From the NCBI RefSeq assembly GCF_020379485.1, contig NC_063447.1:55603452-55667451 (forward strand): a stretch of 64,000 bases of DNA, written 5' to 3'. A model generated the notes under the pieces. That model saw nothing but the letters and a program-made list of their open reading frames with translations. It ran no database searches and had not been told where the DNA came from. Shown here in pieces: positions 31,781 through 43,330 of the stretch (positions are counted from its first letter, which is position 1; the number at the start of each line of letters is the position of its first letter). The stretch is from Brassica napus (taxonomy: Eukaryota; Streptophyta; Magnoliopsida; Brassicales; Brassicaceae). The position numbers and the translations under genes are program-made.

Positions 31781-32962
31781 ATGAATGTTCTAACCTTTTC
31801 TCCTCCTGTTACGCGAAGCTCATTGTCGATTCCTGATGACCTCGTTCTCGAGATATTCTCGAGGTTGCCGTTAAAGGCGATAACGAGATGTCGTTGCGTA
31901 TCCAAGCTCTTGGCGCCCATGCTTCGCAGTCAATATTTCACAGAGTCGTTCTTGATCAAATCTTTTGCTCGTCCTCAGCTTCTATTCGCATGCAAAGATG
32001 ACAGTAAGCTTTTCTTCTTCTCATCACCTCAGCCTGAAAATCCTGAAGAGAACTCGTATGTTGTGGCCGCCAATCATCTTGCACGTTTCCCATGTTCCGA
32101 TAGATTCTCTGCTCCTACCAGTGGCTTTTTCTCGTGTTATGGATTTAGCTTGATCATGAATTGTGAGCTTGAGAATGTGATATGTAACCCTAGCACGGGA
32201 TAGTCCTTGACCTTACCACCAATATTGAAGTCGAGGAAAGGGTTTGGAGTAGAAAGCTATCTTGGATATGAACCCATTGCCAAAGAGTTCAAGGTATTAT
32301 CAATGGAACTTTGGTCTGAAAGTGGTGAGTGGATCTCTGCGAAGCACCAAGTTCTGACATTAGGAACCAAGAATTTGTCATGGAGGATGGTCGAATGTTG
32401 CATACCACATAATTGTTCTGATAAGTGGATATGCATCAGTGGTGTTATTTACTACGAAGCTCCAGACAACTGGGCTTCCATGCGTTCCATGGTAGTTTGT
32501 TTTGATTTGAGGTCTGAGAAGTTGAGCTTTGTGAATTTCATGGAAACTTCCAGTAAAGAAATGCCTGTTTCAACAACTCTGATAAACTACAATGACAAAC
32601 TAGGTTTGCTTATGTCGGGAGATTCTGATGATAATAGTGGTTATGGTTGTATTTGTGGAGAAAGTAAAAGTCTTGAGCTGTGGGTTCTACAGGATGCTGG
32701 AAAAAATGAGTGGTCCAAGCATGTATAAGTATTACCACCACCTTGGGAGGATGTAGTTTCAGAGGACATGCACATTGCTGGAATGGTTGGTGTTAATGAA
32801 ATCGTATTGACCCCCTGGTACAAATCCGTGCCTCCCTATGTCATCTACTTCAACGTTGAGAGAAAGACCATCACAAAAGTTGGAATTCGAGGAATGGAAG
32901 CGTTTCGGGGTAAGATATTTTACACCTTTCTCAACTATGTTGAGAATGTGAAGCTTCTTTAA
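31781..32962 (+). pseudogene. F-box gene copy 2, two nonsense changes in an otherwise open frame
   Basis: Starts MNVLTFSPPVTRSSLSIPDD with a complete F-box (LVLEIFSRLPLKAITRCRC) and an F-box-associated region to YVENVKLL, 394 codons in one frame. Two in-frame stops break it. TAG at 32201-32203 replaces the Gln of NPSTGQS, and TAA at 32726-32728 replaces the Tyr of HVYVLPP. No frameshift was found. The first stop truncates the product after 140 residues, leaving an F-box without a substrate domain. The promoter has been rebuilt by at least three insertions (29829, 31141, 31453). Confidence 0.88.
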
Positions 32963-34460
32963 GCATTTTAAGCAAGGCAAGTGTGGTTTTCATTTTGTGT
33001 GTTGTTTTTATTTTGAGATTCTTAGTTTGAATCTTCTGTTCGCAGAAAATCTTTTGTTATAAACTCTTTAAGATAATCCAAAACAGAGAATTTTAAAAAA
33101 TGTGACACTTTCATTGCTGTGAGAGGCAGAAGAGTTATTAGATCCATGAAATGAGCAGAATGTAGCTATTTTGCTTTAAATAACCCCGCCATAGAATGAT
33201 GTTTGTCCAAGCCCTTATAGATGATATAATTTTGATAGTACCGAGTAGAATCTTGAGTTATATAGTTCAGCTTTGCTGGAGATAATAGAACAAAAAAAAA
33301 ATTCGTCTTGTAGAACACTTCCTACATTATCTACTCAAAATATCCAAGAAGAGAAGGAAGCGTTTGATGGGAATAGTTTCTTTTCACCTATGTAAGTAAT
33401 AATATAGGACTTTTTTAGAACTTCTCACTGCAAGGATCATGGGACCTTAACTTTGTCCTTTATCTTTTCTACGGATCAGATGCCTTGACTCTTTATGATG
33501 TCAGAAGCTGATCCATATGCATGTAGGCATGTAGGTAGTAACAATATGAACTTTTCTGATGAAGAGGAAGGTGAAAACCTCAAGACGGTCAAAGATGGAA
33601 TTAGGTCTGGTTCAGATAATGATCAAGATGAGAGGATTTATTTTGAAGAGCAGAATGATAGTTGTAGCAGTAATGATGATGGCACAGAGATGGAGTTTGT
33701 ACTATTTGTTCGGGAAAGAAATTCCCTTGTGCTCCATGGACTAGGAAAGTGTTTAAATGCATTATATATTTATTACTCTCTTTCAACAAATAGTATGGTT
33801 TATATTCTTTTGGTTACCAATTGTGCCACTTGCCGGTAAGAAGGACACACCAAAGTAACAAACCCCAATGCAAAAATGCATCCGAAGAAACCAGCCAGAA
33901 TGCCACACATAAGAGCTTTTCAGTCTGCTTAATGTTTTTTAATTGTTACTTCACAAAGCCATGCCGAATATGAAGTTGTTCCCAAGTCTTTCACCACTGT
34001 CTACACTTCCAAAAAGTGGTGGAAGACCTCGAAATGGTCAGCTTGAAGTTTCCACTTCCTCACAAGAAGCTCCTCGTAATCAAGAGCCAGGTTATCACTC
34101 AAGACCATTACATTTACCTAGAGTAAGTCGATTATATAGTGAATTCGATTGAGGTTGTACTCGGGTTACATGTGTAGTGGTTTTTTAATCAGTGTAAAAT
34201 TAAAGAATTCGTGCACTTCACTACGTAGTATCATAGAGAGTAGGAGACACATGAATTCATAGATTACACATAAGTTTTGACATACAGAAATGAAAAGTCC
34301 CAATATCATGTAACTATGGTTTAGATCCAATAAATTATCAAATTGTTGCCATTTTGTTTAAGATCATTTAACCCGTTATTAAATGATATTTTTCGAGTCT
34401 TTGTAAATTTACATTATAATAGGGCAGTTACATCCCACTTTTAAAAAGTGTAAAAAAGTG
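32963..34460. other. 3' flank of F-box copy 2 and intergenic DNA with a degenerate gene-like ORF
   Basis: The first 280 bp repeat the conserved F-box 3' flank. At 33495-33839 an acidic ORF (NFSDEEEGENLKTVKD, GSDNDQDERIYFEEQND) is followed after stops by another open stretch (33943-34152). Together they look like a decayed gene of unknown identity. The 34195-34290 stretch resembles 26115-26225. Confidence 0.4.
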
Positions 34461-34461
34461 T

Positions 34462-34531
34462 CAAGTCTGTGACTCGAACCCAGGTTATTGAGATCTAAAC
34501 AACAACATTTATACCACTGAGCTAAAGGATT
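34462..34531 (-). other. tRNA-like sequence with A- and B-box resemblance (SINE-like or pseudo-tRNA)
   Basis: Minus strand TTAGCTCAGTGGT and GGTTCGAGTCAC, about 45 bases apart, resemble the internal RNA polymerase III promoter boxes of tRNAs. The acceptor halves do not pair and the T stem is mismatched, so it is not called a functional tRNA. Confidence 0.35.
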
Positions 34532-34920
34532 CTTTGTACATTGATGGCTGAAACAAATATATATTTATGAAGGTCGGAAACCTTTGCTTCTTCGGTTTTT
34601 TCTGTGGGACCAACACTTATTTATTTTATCTAATGATTTAATAAATACTTTATAACTCACGTTTTGAAATTGTATTCGTTAAAAAAAAACCCCAATAAAC
34701 CTCTTTGATCTGTAAGCGTTCTCTTCAATGGAAGTTTATGGCTTTCAATTTTTAATCATCGGTTCATGACTCATCTAAGAAACACAGATTGGCTCTTTGA
34801 GTTTCGTGAATCATTTTTTTTTTCTTCAGTCTCTACATCTCCCCATCTTTAATAAATTCATCATCGGTTCTTTTATTTTGCCTGATAAATCATTATTGTG
34901 TGGTTTTAATTTTCTTTGGT

Positions 34921-35504
34921 CATCCTTACCTTGCACCCTTTGATCTAACCAAGAAGAAGAAGAAGACATTTGTCGTTCATGATGCCATCGAGGACTCAGC
35001 TGAGTCACACGGGAGACATACTATCCGTTGCCTGATTGTTCAAGAAGAGTTTATGTGTTGTGAAACATATTTGTTTCTTTTCGTCAGTTGCTTTGTGTAA
35101 TCTTTTTTCCTGCAAATAATGATGGTTTTGACAGTTCATTCACGGGAGCCAAGAAGTAAAAGAAGAAGAAGCCAGTGAGTGTTTGACATTTTCTGTTTTC
35201 CTGAGTTTTTTTTTTTCCATTCATTAAACTTGGATTTTGAAGATTATGTGCCTCACATTCTTTTTATTTTGATGGTTGTTAGGTTGAATGAAAATCATTG
35301 AATAAAGAAAATGTCGATGCTCCTGAAGATTTGGAGGGTACTTTATATTTCTTTCTATGATAATTCTAGCGACATAAATTTGAACCTTACAGAGAGTATA
35401 TTGCAGAGCATCCTAATGATGAGGAAGAGGTGGAGGGAATTGATCTGCACCTGCAACGTTACCCGTGGGAGGGAAGTGACATAAATTACTTATACGACGA
35501 GGTA
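34921..35504 (+). pseudogene. Fragment of a translation initiation factor eIF2-beta gene
   Basis: Segments in order match the N-terminal half of plant eIF2-beta: PFDLTKKKKKTFVVHD (from about 34937), SFTGAKK-stop-KKKKPVS near 35133-35175, NVDAPEDLEG near 35310, and DEEEVEGIDLHLQRYPWEGS ... YLYDE near 35415-35500 before a GT donor. These are the poly-Lys blocks that bind eIF5/eIF2B and the linker ahead of the eIF5-like core, which is missing. An in-frame TAG interrupts the second Lys block. Intron-like gaps show it came from genomic DNA rather than mRNA. It cannot make working eIF2-beta. Confidence 0.75.
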
Positions 35505-36440
35505 AGCATATCATTAGATGGTTTGCGGTCCATCTTTGAGAGCCGTCGATTGTAAGTGTCTATCGTTTTGAAGTTGTACGCCACTAAGATGTAAAGAATT
35601 ACTAATCACGATTACCTTACTAGCAGAGTTCTTTTGCACAGCTATTGTCAATGGAATTAACACTGGAAATTGATGGTGCTATATTTCATGTTCCAAATGC
35701 TAACGCAAGCTCCAATGTTGATTCTCAGCTTTAACATGCCAAAATCACAATGCAGTGGGTGTTGTAAGGTAATTCAGTAGGCACAAATGTTCAGTTGAAA
35801 AAAATTCTAAACTGTATTTATGCATCAAACTTATCATCCGTAACATAATAATATGCTTTTTCTGTGTTAGGAACCGTTTGTAAATAAATGTCTCGAATGT
35901 ATATGACTGCTTAGTTTGTTGCTTTTGACAGTGAAATCACTAAGCTTGCAATGTGTCAGGACAGCAAAAGCATCTCAGCTGATGGTTAGCTTAACAATTT
36001 CGTTGGTTTCTTTTTCCTATTATGTTGGATGAATTATTTTAGCTAACAAATATCGCAACAGAGCGCTGGCAATAACTCTAATAGATTTATATATACATTC
36101 AGAATTGGAAGTTTGGTGAGAACATGAACAAGTACTTTTGTCACGCTATTGGACAGTTATACGTCATTTCAAGAGAAATGATTTTTTATATTTTCCATAA
36201 TCAGTAAGATTTTAACTGTTTTGTCTACTTTGCATTCATACCTCATTCTCTATCTAACTTCTTGGTGCTACTATATAATGATCAAGTCATTTTCTGCACA
36301 AATAGGCAAGTGGGGATGTTACGTTGGGTGCTTGGTTTATTGGGCTTGGCTATACAAAGTCTGTTGTGACTCTAAAACTTTTACCTCATTTAACATTGAT
36401 TCTGGTTCTTGGGAGAATTGCAGATTGTGAATGAAAAGCA
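35505..36440 (+). other. Gene-fragment-like DNA of unknown origin
   Basis: A short open stretch near 35640-35735 (LLSMELTLEIDGAIFHVPNA, ending in TAA) and another at 36221-36430 have gene-like composition but no recognisable family. They may be further pieces captured together with the eIF2-beta fragment. Confidence 0.3.
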
Positions 36441-37440
36441 CAAGCAGGGAACATATGTGTAGCTGCGTTCGACTCGACATGTAGTGGTATCTGCAGATCC
36501 GTTGATCCCATTGTGGAAGTTAACATGCAATGTGTTGACCTGAAAATCATTATTTGGAAGCTACATTTCGAGGCATTTCCTCAACATATAAATAGACCAT
36601 AGACAGAGTTTGATATTTATAATACTCAGTGATCATGGAGTCTGCAGAAAACAGTCATTTTGCATATTCTATATGGAACCAAGAGATATGTCCTTTGTTT
36701 GATGATTGTATTATGATAGGTACTAACATAGGAGATGACTAGAGAAATAGAAATGAGTATGAAACTCTTATATGAGTAGCTTTTGTAAACACATTTGGGT
36801 TTATTAACAGTTGTGACAAACAATTATGTTTATAGTAAAAGAAATCCGCCGCAGCGTCAATAACAAATGCGCCTGTTTTTTGGTTGTTTGAGATTGAAAT
36901 AGCTTATGGGTTTTCTAAATCAATATAATTGATTTGACTAAAGCTATCTTGGATGACAAAAAGTAGGATTGCAAGTTTAATAACTTCTACTTTAGACTTT
37001 AATTTCAACTAAATTATAATCAGTCTTTTATCCATATCATCTTAATTATAATCGTAAAGATTTATTAGAATAAATAAACAGTTTCAACAATATTTAATAT
37101 GTGATTTAATAAACAAAAGAACATGTAGAATTTTTAGGATTTAAAGAGATTAGAGACAATAGTTAATGAATATGAAAAGAATACGAAGAAGAAGATGAAA
37201 AATTATTCAAGCAAATTAGTGGTAACACAGAGGTAAGCGAGATAAAAATATCAATCAATAAAGAATGAATGAAAGAAGAATGAGCAGGGTTAAGTTATTA
37301 CACAAAGCAAAAACTAAGACAAATCAAACGACAGAACGTGAAAACAAATGTAAACAAGACAAGAGGAGATGGTAAAGATAAAATGCATTGAAAAACTAAA
37401 TGCTAGATTAGTAAGCAAGAGACAAAAATAGATTAAAATG
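36441..37440. other. AT-rich DNA, no gene seen
   Basis: A-rich on the + strand from about 37130. Probably the body of the Helitron whose 3' end is at 37478, but its 5' end was not found. Confidence 0.35.
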
Positions 37441-37478
37441 CAAAAACTCTTCGCCTTGGCGCGGGTAACGATCCCTAG
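37441..37478 (+). mobile_element. Helitron 3' end (hairpin plus CTAG)
   Basis: An imperfect GC-rich hairpin (CGCCTTGGCGCGGG) followed after 12 bases by CTAG and a T, as at 8371. The element's 5' end could not be identified, so its size and whether it holds the eIF2-beta fragment are open. Confidence 0.5.
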
Positions 37479-38333
37479 TGGTAAATAAAAGGACCAATTA
37501 TATTGAGATTCTTAACATCCAAAGACAATTACGGATTAAAGATTATATAATCAATACATATACTTTTTAATTAACTTTGAGCTGAATAACTTAGACATAT
37601 TAACTATATTTAAAGTGAATGTTTTATTTCGCTAAGCAGTCAAAATCACAGATTACAGAGCTAATTTTGTTCCGCTTCGATCTTATCAAGTAATCTTTGC
37701 TAGTTTTACACTGTCATGAACATACAGATGTGATGGACACAAGCATGGTGTATCCGAATTCCAGCAACAAGTGGAGGTTCTTGGGATATGCTTTAATAAA
37801 ATCAATCCTTGGTCGTTGGACCAGCTGACACGAAATAACGGTCCTATGGTGATTGGCTGATTGTGCATCATATTCAATACTACAATGCTAGGTATGCTAA
37901 TGTTTCTTGAATGAGGAAACTACAGCCTCAAGTAAAGATAACATGGAGTTTGATCCGATTGAATTTTTTTTGGTTTGTTTCTTCTCCTAAGATGGTCATT
38001 GTTCGGTTATTTTTTGAGCATTCTTACATCACCAGTACAAGGATCTAATGCTCATTCTCCTTCTCATGAGAGTGATCTTCCCTCTTTTTTCATATGTTAA
38101 GTTATGGTACATACCGGTATCTGTATGTTTTCATTACAGTTCCGGTTCATTATTCTTCTTTTTTCATCAAGTTGTGATACCCAGATCATTGTATTACTAC
38201 CTTTGATATTAAATGAGATTGTTTTAAGTGTTTAAAAAAAAAGATCTTATCAAGGAATCTTAATATGATTCTTTTTGCATACTAAGAAAGAAAGAAAAAT
38301 GTGATTTGCATCAATAAGCTGACAAATACGTAA
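37479..38333. other. Intergenic DNA, nothing recognised
   Basis: No gene or clear repeat boundary. Confidence 0.4.
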
Positions 38334-38627
38334 AAGAGATCTCTGGGATAATTTTTTTTAAGTTTTTGTCACAAAATATCTATCAATAAAGAAAATGACC
38401 AAAATAAGTTTTATTAAAAAGTAAAAATGTATTTTTATCCTAGGGTTAACTAATCTAGACTAAGAGTTTAGAGTTAAGGGGTGAGATTTTGGGGATAGAG
38501 TTTTAAATTAAAAAAAATAAAAAAATTTAAAATTTAAAATTTAAAATAAAAAAGGCTGTTTTAGTTATTTTTTTTCAGAGGCTATTTTTGTGACAAAATT
38601 TTAAAATGTCTATCCGAGATAATTGTC
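38334..38627. mobile_element. Mutator-type MITE (TTTTTGTCACAAAA family)
   Basis: Inverted ends contain GGGATAATTTTTTTTAAG...TTTTTGTCACAAAA on the left and TTTTGTGACAAAA...GAGATAATTGTC on the right, around a centre with tagggttaac and gtttagagttaagggg. The same family is at 55798-56071. The 9-bp flanks are only partly alike, so boundaries are approximate. Confidence 0.55.
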
Positions 38628-38761
38628 TTGCATAAAATCAGAAAAACAAGAGAATGTGCATCATAATTGGTCTGCGCATATATGGATCATTTTCAACAAA
38701 CATTAAGATTTAAGAATGTAAACTACAGGCTTTAGCGATACGGGCAGTACATGGGCTTAAA

Positions 38762-38789
38762 TTGGGCTTTATCATGCACAATATAAAGA
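38762..38789 (+). promoter_or_regulatory. Displaced F-box promoter block (TGGGCTTTATCATGCACAAT plus TATA-like motif)
   Basis: The conserved block of F-box copies 1 and 4 is found here, followed by ATATAAAG and gtctttcaaaac as in copy 4. The rest of the leader resumes only at 41002, after the inserted element 38817-40998, so this is the original promoter of the F-box gene at 41046. Confidence 0.6.
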
Positions 38790-39138
38790 TGTCTTTCAAA
38801 ACAAAACAAACTCTTAGAGCAGCATCATCGCTGGCTCTTAATGAGTCTCTTAGGGTAATTGTGAATTAAAAGAAAATCAAAAATGTTGCATGAGGTAAAA
38901 GACGTATCTTAATTAAGGGGAGGAAGGGACGGCTCTTGTAGCCACGTGTAGGCAAATCAGAGGTGAGAGGAAATGTTTGTTTTTTTTTGCTTCTGTTCTT
39001 TCTCTCTCTCCCGAAACAGCTACTCTCTCTCTCCCTGGCTCCTCGACTGTCGGTGGCTCTCCTCGACGGTCGTTGGCTCTCTCCGTCGGCGGCTCTCCTC
39101 GAATCGCTCAGGAGAGAATTAGAGAGAAGCGGGAATAG

Positions 39139-39485
39139 ATGAACCGTCTTCAACGGTTCGTCGATGAGAACGACAATCTCATCAGTCTCGTCAAGAAGCT
39201 CCCCGAGAAGCTCCATCACAACATCATGGAGAGTTTTTCAATCCATTCAACGGACAGAACATCGAAGCAGACAGTTGATGTTTTGAGGAGAAGAGACAAG
39301 ACTTTACAGTCTCAGATTCATTCACTTAAAGCTGAGATTGATGACTTTCAAACGGAGGCTTCGTTCTTTGCTAACACTGCTTCAGAAGCAGCGGTATGTT
39401 TCTTCTGTTGGTGCTTTATCCTTTTAAATTCTGCATATGCATCTTAAGTGGTGTTTCTTTAATAGGAAGGAGTTCTTGAGATTAG
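39139..39485 (+). pseudogene. Fragment of a URI / RPB5-mediating prefoldin gene
   Basis: From 39139 the frame reads MNRLQRFVDENDNLISLVKK, LPEKLHHNIM, then SIHSTDRTSKQTVDVLRRRD and KAEIDDFQTEASFFANTASE before a GT donor near 39394. A second piece, EGVLEI, follows the next AG and ends in a stop. This matches the prefoldin alpha-like coiled-coil region of plant URI (unconventional prefoldin RPB5 interactor), with the segment between HHNIM and TDRTSK lost. Only this fragment is present, inside the transposon. Confidence 0.7.
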
Positions 39486-39761
39486 CTCGATGTGGAGGAG
39501 AGCGAGCTCGATGTTGTGAATGGTCTTGGAGATAAAACAAACGACAATAGGATTGGATATGAGGAATCTGTTCTTGAGAAGCCACAATATCTCAAAAAGG
39601 TTAGCTTTATAATCCAAAAGCAGTTCAGATATAAGAAAAGTTGACTTCATTGTTGAATTAAGATTGAATAATCTTCCATTCTCTAACCAACATCTGATCT
39701 TCTTTTATTACCAGAGGATCAATCACGGGGCGGAATACCCCAGCAAAACGCTGAAACATTG

Positions 39762-40650
<889 letters not shown>

Positions 40651-40692
40651 TGATTCTTACTGCATGTGTTTGTTTGTTTATGTATATGTAAG

Positions 40693-40800
40693 CAGCTTTC
40701 AGGGTCTCAGCCATCAAAACCGGTTTCAAGATTCAAGGCACAGAGAAGGTAGAGCAAGCAGTGAGATCTATGTACAAGTTTGCTTGGCTCGTGATATGTA
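40693..40800 (+). other. Exon-like piece of unknown gene
   Basis: After an AG near 40695 the frame reads AFRVSAIKTGFKIQGTEKVE and QAVRSMYKFAWLVI before stops. It does not belong to the aldo-keto reductase and I do not recognise it. Confidence 0.3.
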
Positions 40801-41045
40801 AGAAGCAAGAACAAATACAAATGTCAGTGTGTGCATTTTATTCACATCTTTTTTTTAACAACCTTTAATTAGAAACCTTGCAATGGACGACTTAAATGTT
40901 TGGGTTTCCTAGCTTGTCTCTTAATTCACTTTTTGTGCTTAAAAGCATTAAAAAAGTAATAAGAATCCCTAATATGGATCTTTGCAATAATCATGCTCTT
41001 AGTCCAAGAAAAAATTATACGAACTCTTCCGAATCTGTCTCCGCC

Positions 41046-42239
41046 ATGAAACCACGGCGGCAGAACGTCGGTGTTGGTCTAACCATTTCTCGACGCGTTA
41101 CACGATCGATGACCAAACTTCAACCAAACTCATTCCCGATCCCAGATGAACTCGTTTTCGAAATATTCTCGAGGTTGCCGTCAAAGACCATAGCTAGATG
41201 TCGTTGCGCATGCAAGCTCTGGTCCTCCATGCTTCGCCGTCAAGACTTCACAGACTCTTTCTTGACCAAATCTTGCGCTCGCCCCCAGCTTCTATTTGCA
41301 TGCGAAGATGACAGCAAGTACATCTTCTTCTCGTCGCCTCAGCCTGAAAATCCGGAAGAGAACTCGTATGTTGTAGCATCCAATCACCTCGCGCGTTTCC
41401 CAAGCTCCTATAGCTTATTTGGTTGTACTTATGGCTTCTTGTGTTTTGGAGCTAACATGATGTTGAATTGTGATTCTGATGAGATGATATGGAACCCTAG
41501 CACAGGACAGTCATTGACCTTACCAAGACTGAACTCGAGGTTGAGGGTTGGAGTGGACAGCTATCTTGGATATGACCCTGTTGCGAAACAGCTAAAGGTA
41601 TTATCAATGAACCGTTCGGTTGCAAGTGGTGAACTGTTCTCTGTGGAGCACCAAGTTCTGACATTAGGAACCAAGAACTTGTCATGGAGGTTGGTGGAGT
41701 GCTGCGTACCACATTTTTCTTGTCGTAAGTGGATTTGCATCGGAGGTGTTCTTTACTACACAGCTTCAGTCAACAGTTCGTCCTTCAGTTCCATGGTGGT
41801 TTGTTTTGATTTGAGGTCTGAGAAGTTCCGCTTTGTGAATTTCATGGAAACTTTCAGTAGAGCAATGGATGAATCAACAACTCTGGTGAACTACGATGGC
41901 AGACTAGTTTTGCTTATGTCGGAAGATTCTAGTAATGTTACTCGATCAAGTAAAAGCTTTGATCTGTGGGTTCTACAAGACGATGAATGGTCCAAGCATG
42001 TATATGTATTACCACCTTCGTGGAAAGATGTGGTTACAGAGATCATGTGTATTTCTGGAATGGTTGGTACCAGTGAGATCGTCTTGTCCCCACGCTTCCA
42101 GTACGTGCCTTCCTATGTCATGTACTACAATGTCGAGAGCAAGACGATCAGAAAAGTAGGAATCCAAGGACTGGAAGCATTTCAGGGTAGCCGTTTCTAC
42201 ACCTATCTCAACTATGTTGAGAATGTGAAGTTTCTTTAA
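41046..42239 (+). CDS. F-box protein with F-box-associated domain (copy 3, intact)
   Basis: A single exon of 397 residues starting MKPRRQNVGVGLTISRRVTR. The frame is open for 50 codons upstream, but that stretch is mostly inserted transposon, and the CCGCCATGAAA context marks the start shared by the paralogues. The F-box lies at about 34-75 (PIPDELVFEIFSRLPSKTIA, CACKLWSSMLRRQDFTDSFL). The F-box-associated region includes NPEENSYVVASNHLARFPSS, NPSTGQSLTLPR, YLGYDPVAKQLKVLS and YLNYVENVKFL. Expected to act as the substrate-recognition subunit of an SCF ligase. Its promoter block (38762) now lies 2.3 kb upstream because of a transposon, so expression may be altered. Confidence 0.92.
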   Translation: MKPRRQNVGVGLTISRRVTRSMTKLQPNSFPIPDELVFEIFSRLPSKTIARCRCACKLWSSMLRRQDFTDSFLTKSCARPQLLFACEDDSKYIFFSSPQPENPEENSYVVASNHLARFPSSYSLFGCTYGFLCFGANMMLNCDSDEMIWNPSTGQSLTLPRLNSRLRVGVDSYLGYDPVAKQLKVLSMNRSVASGELFSVEHQVLTLGTKNLSWRLVECCVPHFSCRKWICIGGVLYYTASVNSSSFSSMVVCFDLRSEKFRFVNFMETFSRAMDESTTLVNYDGRLVLLMSEDSSNVTRSSKSFDLWVLQDDEWSKHVYVLPPSWKDVVTEIMCISGMVGTSEIVLSPRFQYVPSYVMYYNVESKTIRKVGIQGLEAFQGSRFYTYLNYVENVKFL

Positions 42240-43046
42240 GCGTTTTTAAGTGAGAGACAAAGTGTAGTTTTCATTTTGTGTGAAAAAACCCCCACCTGTT
42301 GTGGAAGATTATAGACAAGGGGATGGTAGAAAATCTTTTTGTTAGAAACTCTGTAAATAGTAAATATACTAATCCAAGGGGATGTTAAGAATGTGATCTT
42401 TCAGTGTGATGGATAGGATACGAGTTTCTAGATCCATCACATGAGCAGAATGTTGCTATTTTCTTAAGATCACTTAACCTCGCCAGAAAATGAGGTTTTG
42501 TCCAAGCCCTTTGTAGATGATCTAATTTTGTGCCATTTTGGATTGTACCAGTAGGATCTGAGTTGCATAGTACTGTTTATCACAAAGTCAAAACTTCTTA
42601 AGAAATAATCGAGAAAGACACCAAAAAAGCAGAACAAGTTGAACAAACAGCTATGGATGATGATGATGATGAACAAACAACAAGTCTCCACCTTTGTCTG
42701 TTTCTGCTACATCTCTGTTCTTTTAACAATTTTGTCATCAACGAGGAAACGAGTCCATTCAGTTGTTTGTTGTATTCTTTTGTAGACCTCTATACACTTT
42801 GTTTTTAGTTAACAATCTGATATTTTGAGACTATTAGCATGATTTTGCCTTGCTAATAAGTAAGAAATGGTTTTGTAACAACGGTTCAAGAAACAAAAGA
42901 TACATTACATCAGGAATCTCAAAGCTGTTTCTATGGACATTTGAGTTCTAATTAGTATGGTGCATGGCAGAAATAAAAACTCCATACTGTATTTTTTTCA
43001 ACCAGAAGTGACTAATACCATTTTTATCTACTATAAAATAGTCATA
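42240..43046. other. 3' flank of F-box copy 3 and intergenic DNA
   Basis: The first 320 bp match the 3' flanks of other copies. The rest has no recognisable feature. Confidence 0.5.
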
Positions 43047-43049
43047 TTA

Positions 43050-43330
43050 GGGCATCTGCATCAGTGAACCCCATATAAGGGGTTCACAAAGTATTTTTTT
43101 TATTTTGTTTTTTTTCTGTTTGATTTTTGTTTAAAAAAAAAAAATTAATTAATCGGGCCAATCGCGGGCCGCCACGTGCCGTGGGGCCTGCGCTACAGTG
43201 ATGAACTTTAGGAGAGAGGGGTTCACGCGAGAGAGGCGGGACGAGCCGAGGTCATCGGTTATGCTTATTTTAATATATTTTTTTTCGTAAAACGTGCGAC
43301 TCCCCTGTGAACCCCCCGCTGCGCATGCCA
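43050..43330. mobile_element. PIF/Harbinger (Tourist-like) MITE, GC-rich centre
   Basis: Ends GGGCATCTGCATCAGTGAAC and inverted TGGCATGCGCAGCGGGGGGT, flanked by TTA (43047-43049 and 43331-43333). The centre contains cgcgggccgccacgtg. A relative with the same central words is at 55491-55711. Confidence 0.65.

Noticed and set aside
34462..34531. Functional tRNA gene on the minus strand
   Set aside because: Box A and B resemblance is good, but the acceptor and T stems do not pair.
40896..41045. N-terminal extension of F-box copy 3 (MFGFPSLSLNS...)
   Set aside because: The first hundred bases lie inside the inserted transposon. The paralogues start at the CCGCCATG further down.
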